From positions 1 to 8,842 of the forward strand of contig CAXQRU010000012.1 of the NCBI GenBank assembly GCA_964226685.1: DNA of 8,842 nt, in the 5' to 3' direction. Positions 6,201 to 8,842 of this stretch are shown here, one piece after another. The stretch is from CAXQRU01 sp964226685. Its GTDB lineage: Bacteria > Pseudomonadota > Gammaproteobacteria > Pseudomonadales > Cellvibrionaceae. Below the pieces are notes generated by a model, which saw only the letters and a list, made by a program, of their open reading frames with translations, had not been told where the DNA came from and ran no database searches. Position numbers and translations under genes: made by a program. Positions within the stretch are counted from its first letter, which is position 1. The number at the start of each line of letters is the position of its first letter.

Positions 6201-6764
6201 TTATATTGCAATGGCGAGTGTTAATACTCCACCAAAGGTGTTGAGGCTAGAGTATCGATACTGTTTGTGGGAACCAGGCTTAGATAAGTAAGCTCGGCCA
6301 CTCCATTGGTTAGGGGTTTTTAATTGGTAGGCTGAAAGCCAGCCAATTTTATGATTTTGGTGATTGGCTTTATGCATCGCTTCTTTTACCGTCCATAATC
6401 GGGTGGCTGATGAAGGTTTGCTTAAACGCTGTTCTCGTTTGCTGGTGTACAAAGCCATGTGCTTTGGGTTTAAGGTATGATTGGGTTCAAAATCAATGCC
6501 AATTCCCTTGATTTTTTTGTCAATTGCTTGCGCAGAAAAACCCTTATTGTCGCTATGGCAAAGTGATAGGGTTCTCATTGGAAAAATCATGGATTTGGCT
6601 CGAGTCCTATCTCCGCTTTTATTCCTTTTTAATAATTGAGTTAAGCTCTGCCTGCTGGCGCTTTTGGATTGATTAGTATTTTTCACAATATCTAGATCAA
6701 TTTTATAGCCGAGTTGTTGACTAAAATACTGAGCTAATTGTCGGTTAGTCTTCATTAAAATCAT
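6201..6764 (-). CDS. 4'-phosphopantetheinyl transferase (Sfp-type)
   Basis: This 187-residue enzyme should transfer phosphopantetheine from CoA to the serine of the two carrier proteins of the operon. The two metal-binding signatures are present: GIGIDFEP (87-94, D91 and E93) and LWTVKEAMHKAN (123-134, W124, K127, E128, K132). The N-terminal SLCHSDNKG (67-75) corresponds to the CoA-binding SxSHS segment, with Cys in place of the second Ser. It is shorter than the classic 220-240 residue Sfp proteins, mainly at the N-terminus. The ATG overlaps the reductase stop (ATGA at 6761-6764); a second Met at residue 4 is an alternative start. A PPTase inside a gene cluster usually signals dedicated secondary metabolism. 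The encoding DNA looks AT-rich and Lys/Asn-rich compared with gltX. Confidence 0.9.
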   Translation of the reverse strand: MILMKTNRQLAQYFSQQLGYKIDLDIVKNTNQSKSASRQSLTQLLKRNKSGDRTRAKSMIFPMRTLSLCHSDNKGFSAQAIDKKIKGIGIDFEPNHTLNPKHMALYTSKREQRLSKPSSATRLWTVKEAMHKANHQNHKIGWLSAYQLKTPNQWSGRAYLSKPGSHKQYRYSSLNTFGGVLTLAIAI

Positions 6765-7849
6765 GCGGCGTTACCCCATTGACTATTGACCAAATGAGCC
6801 ACGACATTTTCTAATGTTAAATGAATGTCAGGGCTTTGATATTGGGGGAAATGCTTTTTAAGTTGAGTATTGTCAACCCGTTTGGTGATATACAATTGTT
6901 TAACAAAAGGCCTCATGCTTAAAAGCGCTTGGCGAACGACGTCACTGCCTAAACCATCTAGGGCATCGGCCAGTGACTCAAAAGCTTTTAGTTCTGTAAA
7001 TAGGGGTTTCAGTACCCGACGCTTGGAGAAGCTAGAATGGTCAGCAAAGCGTTCAAAAATTAAGTCGATAAACTCACCCAGAGATATCGATTCATGTTCT
7101 TGATGACAGACATTGAAAATGTGTTTTGAACCTGGTTTAGACTGACTGATATGAAAGATTGAATCAGCTACAAAATCCCCAGTGACTAAGTAAACAGGTG
7201 TTTCTCTAAGGCCTGGTAAAATAGAAATAAGACCATGATAGAGTAGGCGAATGGTATTGTGCACAACGTTGTATTGTGTCACGATTCCGTTTTCATTATC
7301 TGAAATGACCGTTGCTACTCGATAAATATGCCATGGTAAATCGTGGTATTCATTTAATAAAATTTGCTCGGCTTCAAACTTGCTTCTTTCATAATGATTG
7401 GCAAAACCGGTATTGTCAAATGGAGACTCATTGATCTCTCCTTCGAATAAACCCGAGCTATAAATGGTGCTGACTTGGCCATAATGGCTAAGATTTTTAC
7501 ACTGCTTAGCAAAGGCGAGCACTTTTCTCGTGCCTTCTCGATTGACGGTGTTGGCAACATCCTCTTCGACATTAAATCGAGTAACGGCGGCCGTGTGAAT
7601 AATAATATCAATATTCGATGGATCAATGCTTTTAAAAGGTTCATCATCTAGCAGTTGCCCACCAATGATATTAACGCGGTTAGAGTATTGGTTAAATGCA
7701 GTGTGTAAGTACTTTATTTTTTGGTCAAGCTCCTCTTGATGGTTGTGTCTTACCCAAAGATTAATTTCATAATTTGTATGCTGTAAATATTGAGAGGCAA
7801 TTTTTTTACCAATATAACCGTCACCGCCAGTAATTAATACTTGTTTCAT
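6761..7849 (-). CDS. Stand-alone thioester-reductase-like NAD(P)-dependent enzyme (extended SDR)
   Basis: The 362-residue protein begins with a Rossmann fold, TGGDGYIGKKI (G8, G11, G14), has HTAAVTRF (85-92) after the fourth strand, VSTIYSSG (126-133) with the active-site Ser/Thr, and YERSK (Y153, K157) as the catalytic pair. The HTAAV segment, the STIYSSG and the SKFEAEQIL stretch are typical of thioester reductase / male-sterility-type domains (NAD_binding_4), which reduce carrier-bound acyl thioesters to aldehydes or alcohols. Such domains are often the last module of an NRPS or carboxylic acid reductase; here it is free. In this setting it could release the product from an ACP as an aldehyde or alcohol. 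An epimerase/dehydratase or ketoreductase role is the main alternative. GGGGGAGA precedes the start and the gene is coupled at both ends by ATGA. Confidence 0.78.
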   Translation of the reverse strand: MKQVLITGGDGYIGKKIASQYLQHTNYEINLWVRHNHQEELDQKIKYLHTAFNQYSNRVNIIGGQLLDDEPFKSIDPSNIDIIIHTAAVTRFNVEEDVANTVNREGTRKVLAFAKQCKNLSHYGQVSTIYSSGLFEGEINESPFDNTGFANHYERSKFEAEQILLNEYHDLPWHIYRVATVISDNENGIVTQYNVVHNTIRLLYHGLISILPGLRETPVYLVTGDFVADSIFHISQSKPGSKHIFNVCHQEHESISLGEFIDLIFERFADHSSFSKRRVLKPLFTELKAFESLADALDGLGSDVVRQALLSMRPFVKQLYITKRVDNTQLKKHFPQYQSPDIHLTLENVVAHLVNSQWGNAA

Positions 7850-8103
7850 GCCGTCTCCCCCATCGATTTTTCAAAAAAAGTGGCATAAATCGTATCGATG
7901 CTGGTAAAGCTTTGGGGTTTAATTTTGTTAACCTCTAATGGAGCTTGGCTGAGGTGTTCGATTAATAAAATGAGATCCATTAAATGTACAGAATTAATGA
8001 CTCGCTCCTTTAGTAATGCAGTGTTATAGTCAACGGGTATAGCATTGTTTTGCTTTTTCAAAACCCATTGTCGCAGTTGCTCTTTAATTCGTATGTCGCT
8101 CAT
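7846..8103 (-). CDS. Acyl carrier protein 2, divergent
   Basis: This 85-residue protein has carrier-protein length and helical pattern. The presumed attachment site is VINSVHLMDL (35-44), with Ser38 modified and Asn37 replacing the almost universal Asp. The next stretch, LMDLILLIEHL, is the usual amphipathic helix but more hydrophobic than in AcpP, and a second conserved-looking block, FTSIDTIYATFF, closes the domain. It is only distantly like ACP 1, so the two probably serve different steps. It overlaps the oxygenase gene upstream and the reductase gene downstream by ATGA, suggesting it carries the substrate for those two enzymes. An AAGGAG lies 8 bases before the ATG. That it is loaded with phosphopantetheine is inferred from Ser38 and the PPTase in the operon. 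Confidence 0.78.
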   Translation of the reverse strand: MSDIRIKEQLRQWVLKKQNNAIPVDYNTALLKERVINSVHLMDLILLIEHLSQAPLEVNKIKPQSFTSIDTIYATFFEKSMGETA

Positions 8104-8802
8104 AGCTCCGGCTCCTTCTCTAAGATGTTTTGTTCAAGTAGAAATTTTATGCAGGCCCTCGAAGCCCTTTGCCGAAGCTCCTTAGCCGTTGGATTATTCC
8201 AAGCCATTTCGTAAAGCTCATAACTGTCACCTTTGATTCCGGCATCAACGAATACGCTCGGGTTGTAGTATTCTCTCCAACAGCTTTCGATATAGGACAT
8301 AAGGTAGGATCGAATGCTGTCAAGTTTTTCCGAACTCCATCGGTTCTTATATTGCTCAAAAATAAAGGCAGTAATATTTCTCCCAAAGGCTAAGTGTCGG
8401 CCTTCATCATTGTGATGATATTGATGAATTCTTCTAACAAAGGGGTGCAGGCTTGAATCTCTTGCCATAAACACGTTGAAGTAGTCGACTAAATGCTCAA
8501 AAATAATGACCCTGGCAAAGAATAAAAAGTCTTCTTCGCCTTCTTCATAGTCTCTTGGCCAAGAAACGAGTTTGGATGGATAAATTTTACCGCCATAGCT
8601 ATTGCAAAAATGACCAAAGACTCGCATATGTTTATTTTCTTCATCGACAAAATGATGAAGATAGTCCGATATCTCTCCCGGCCACCGTTGATAAAGTTGG
8701 TCTGTTAAACCTTTAAGTAATGATTTTTCACCATGAATGTTGAGGCTAAAAAAATTAATGCACTCCCAAAAAGCCAGTTGTTTTTTTTGTTGCTCATTCA
8801 TT
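8100..8802 (-). CDS. AurF-like di-iron oxygenase, N-terminus missing
   Basis: The 233 visible residues contain the ligand pattern of the AurF/p-aminobenzoate N-oxygenase family: E25 (NIHGE) as the likely first ligand, E55-x-x-H58 (EENKH), E102 (IFEH), H129, and E133-x-x-H136 (NDEGRH). The 27-4-3 spacing of E102, H129, E133 and H136 equals that of AurF as I remember it. Family members use O2 at a di-iron site to oxidise amines or C-H bonds, some on carrier-bound substrates. AurF has roughly 80 more residues before the equivalent of E55, and the ATG at 8801 lies one base from the sequencing adapter, so the gene is probably cut and this Met may be internal. It is the most upstream visible gene and is coupled to ACP 2 by ATGA. 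A C-oxygenase role is as likely as N-oxygenation. Confidence 0.8.
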
Positions 8803-8842
8803 AGATCGGAAGAGCGTCGGGTAGGGAAAGAGTGTATAAGCT
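8803..8842 (-). other. Illumina P5/TruSeq adapter, not genomic
   Basis: From AGATCGGAAGAGCGTCG onward this is the reverse complement of the Read 1 primer site, continuing into ATAAGCT, the reverse complement of the same index seen at the left end. One base differs from the adapter (G at 8820 where T is expected). The genomic sequence ends at 8802, so the operon is cut artificially here. Confidence 0.97.

Larger units (their letters stand above)
3040..8802 (-). other. Eight-gene biosynthetic operon (acyl-AMP ligase / ACP / di-iron / reductase)
   Basis: All eight genes run on the minus strand without a gap longer than 25 bp. Four junctions are ATGA stop/start overlaps (8100-8103, 7846-7849, 6761-6764, 5595-5598) and the other three gaps are 12, 25 and 11 bp. 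A single terminator sits at the end. The order is AurF-like oxygenase, ACP, thioester-reductase-like enzyme, PPTase, ferritin-like di-iron protein, ACP, membrane methyltransferase, fatty acyl-AMP ligase. No promoter, regulator or transporter is seen; the promoter must lie past the right contig end. The presence of a dedicated PPTase with two carrier proteins argues strongly for one pathway on carrier-bound acyl intermediates. Confidence 0.85.

Noticed and set aside
6870..7103. Plus-strand 77-codon frame inside the reductase gene
   Set aside because: It is antisense to a clear conserved gene with no ribosome site or domain; a shadow frame. The same holds for 3499-3705 and 8169-8393.
3040..8802. 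Polyketide, aryl polyene or PUFA synthase cluster
   Set aside because: No ketosynthase, acyltransferase, dehydratase or multi-domain protein is present in the visible part; carrier proteins and a PPTase alone do not justify the label.
1..8842. CRISPR array, riboswitch or phage genes
   Set aside because: No regularly spaced repeats, no recognisable riboswitch core and no phage structural or integrase genes were found on either strand.

Overview
The window is an assembled fragment, probably from a Gammaproteobacterium. The glutamyl-tRNA synthetase at 1522-3027 is very like the type found in Pseudomonas and its marine relatives (Pseudomonadales/Oceanospirillales); genus cannot be judged from what is visible. 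Both ends are Illumina P5 adapter sequence (1-62 and 8803-8842) carrying the same index, so only 63-8802 is genomic and the genes touching both ends are cut.

Left part (63-1428, plus strand, visibly AT-richer than gltX): a graveyard of an Rhs-type polymorphic toxin locus. It holds the 3' end of an unknown small acidic gene, a short scrap of Rhs core (HYHLDHLG), an orphan toxin-like C-terminal domain (541-915), a small gene right behind it in the immunity position (928-1215), and a second, frameshifted Rhs-core scrap (about 1242-1428) ending in a second copy of the same 22-bp core sequence. There is no intact Rhs gene.

Middle (1522-3027): gltX, a housekeeping gene with its own probable promoter. 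It converges on the operon to its right; a perfect 20-bp palindrome followed by a T-tract on the minus strand lies between them and overlaps the stop codon of the last operon gene.

Right part (3040-8802, minus strand): eight tightly packed genes, read from right to left: an AurF-like di-iron oxygenase (5' end missing), a divergent acyl carrier protein, a stand-alone thioester-reductase-like NAD(P)-dependent dehydrogenase, an Sfp-type phosphopantetheinyl transferase, a ferritin-like di-iron protein, a second acyl carrier protein, an ICMT/PEMT-type membrane methyltransferase, and a fatty acyl-AMP ligase. Four junctions are ATGA overlaps, and the others are 11, 12 and 25 bp. This set has what is needed to activate an acyl chain, load it on a dedicated carrier protein, oxidise it with one or two di-iron enzymes, and release or modify it by reduction and methylation, all without a ketosynthase, PKS or NRPS in view. 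I do not recognise it as a characterised pathway. It is the most interesting content of the window; its product is unknown, and its promoter and possibly more genes lie beyond the right end.
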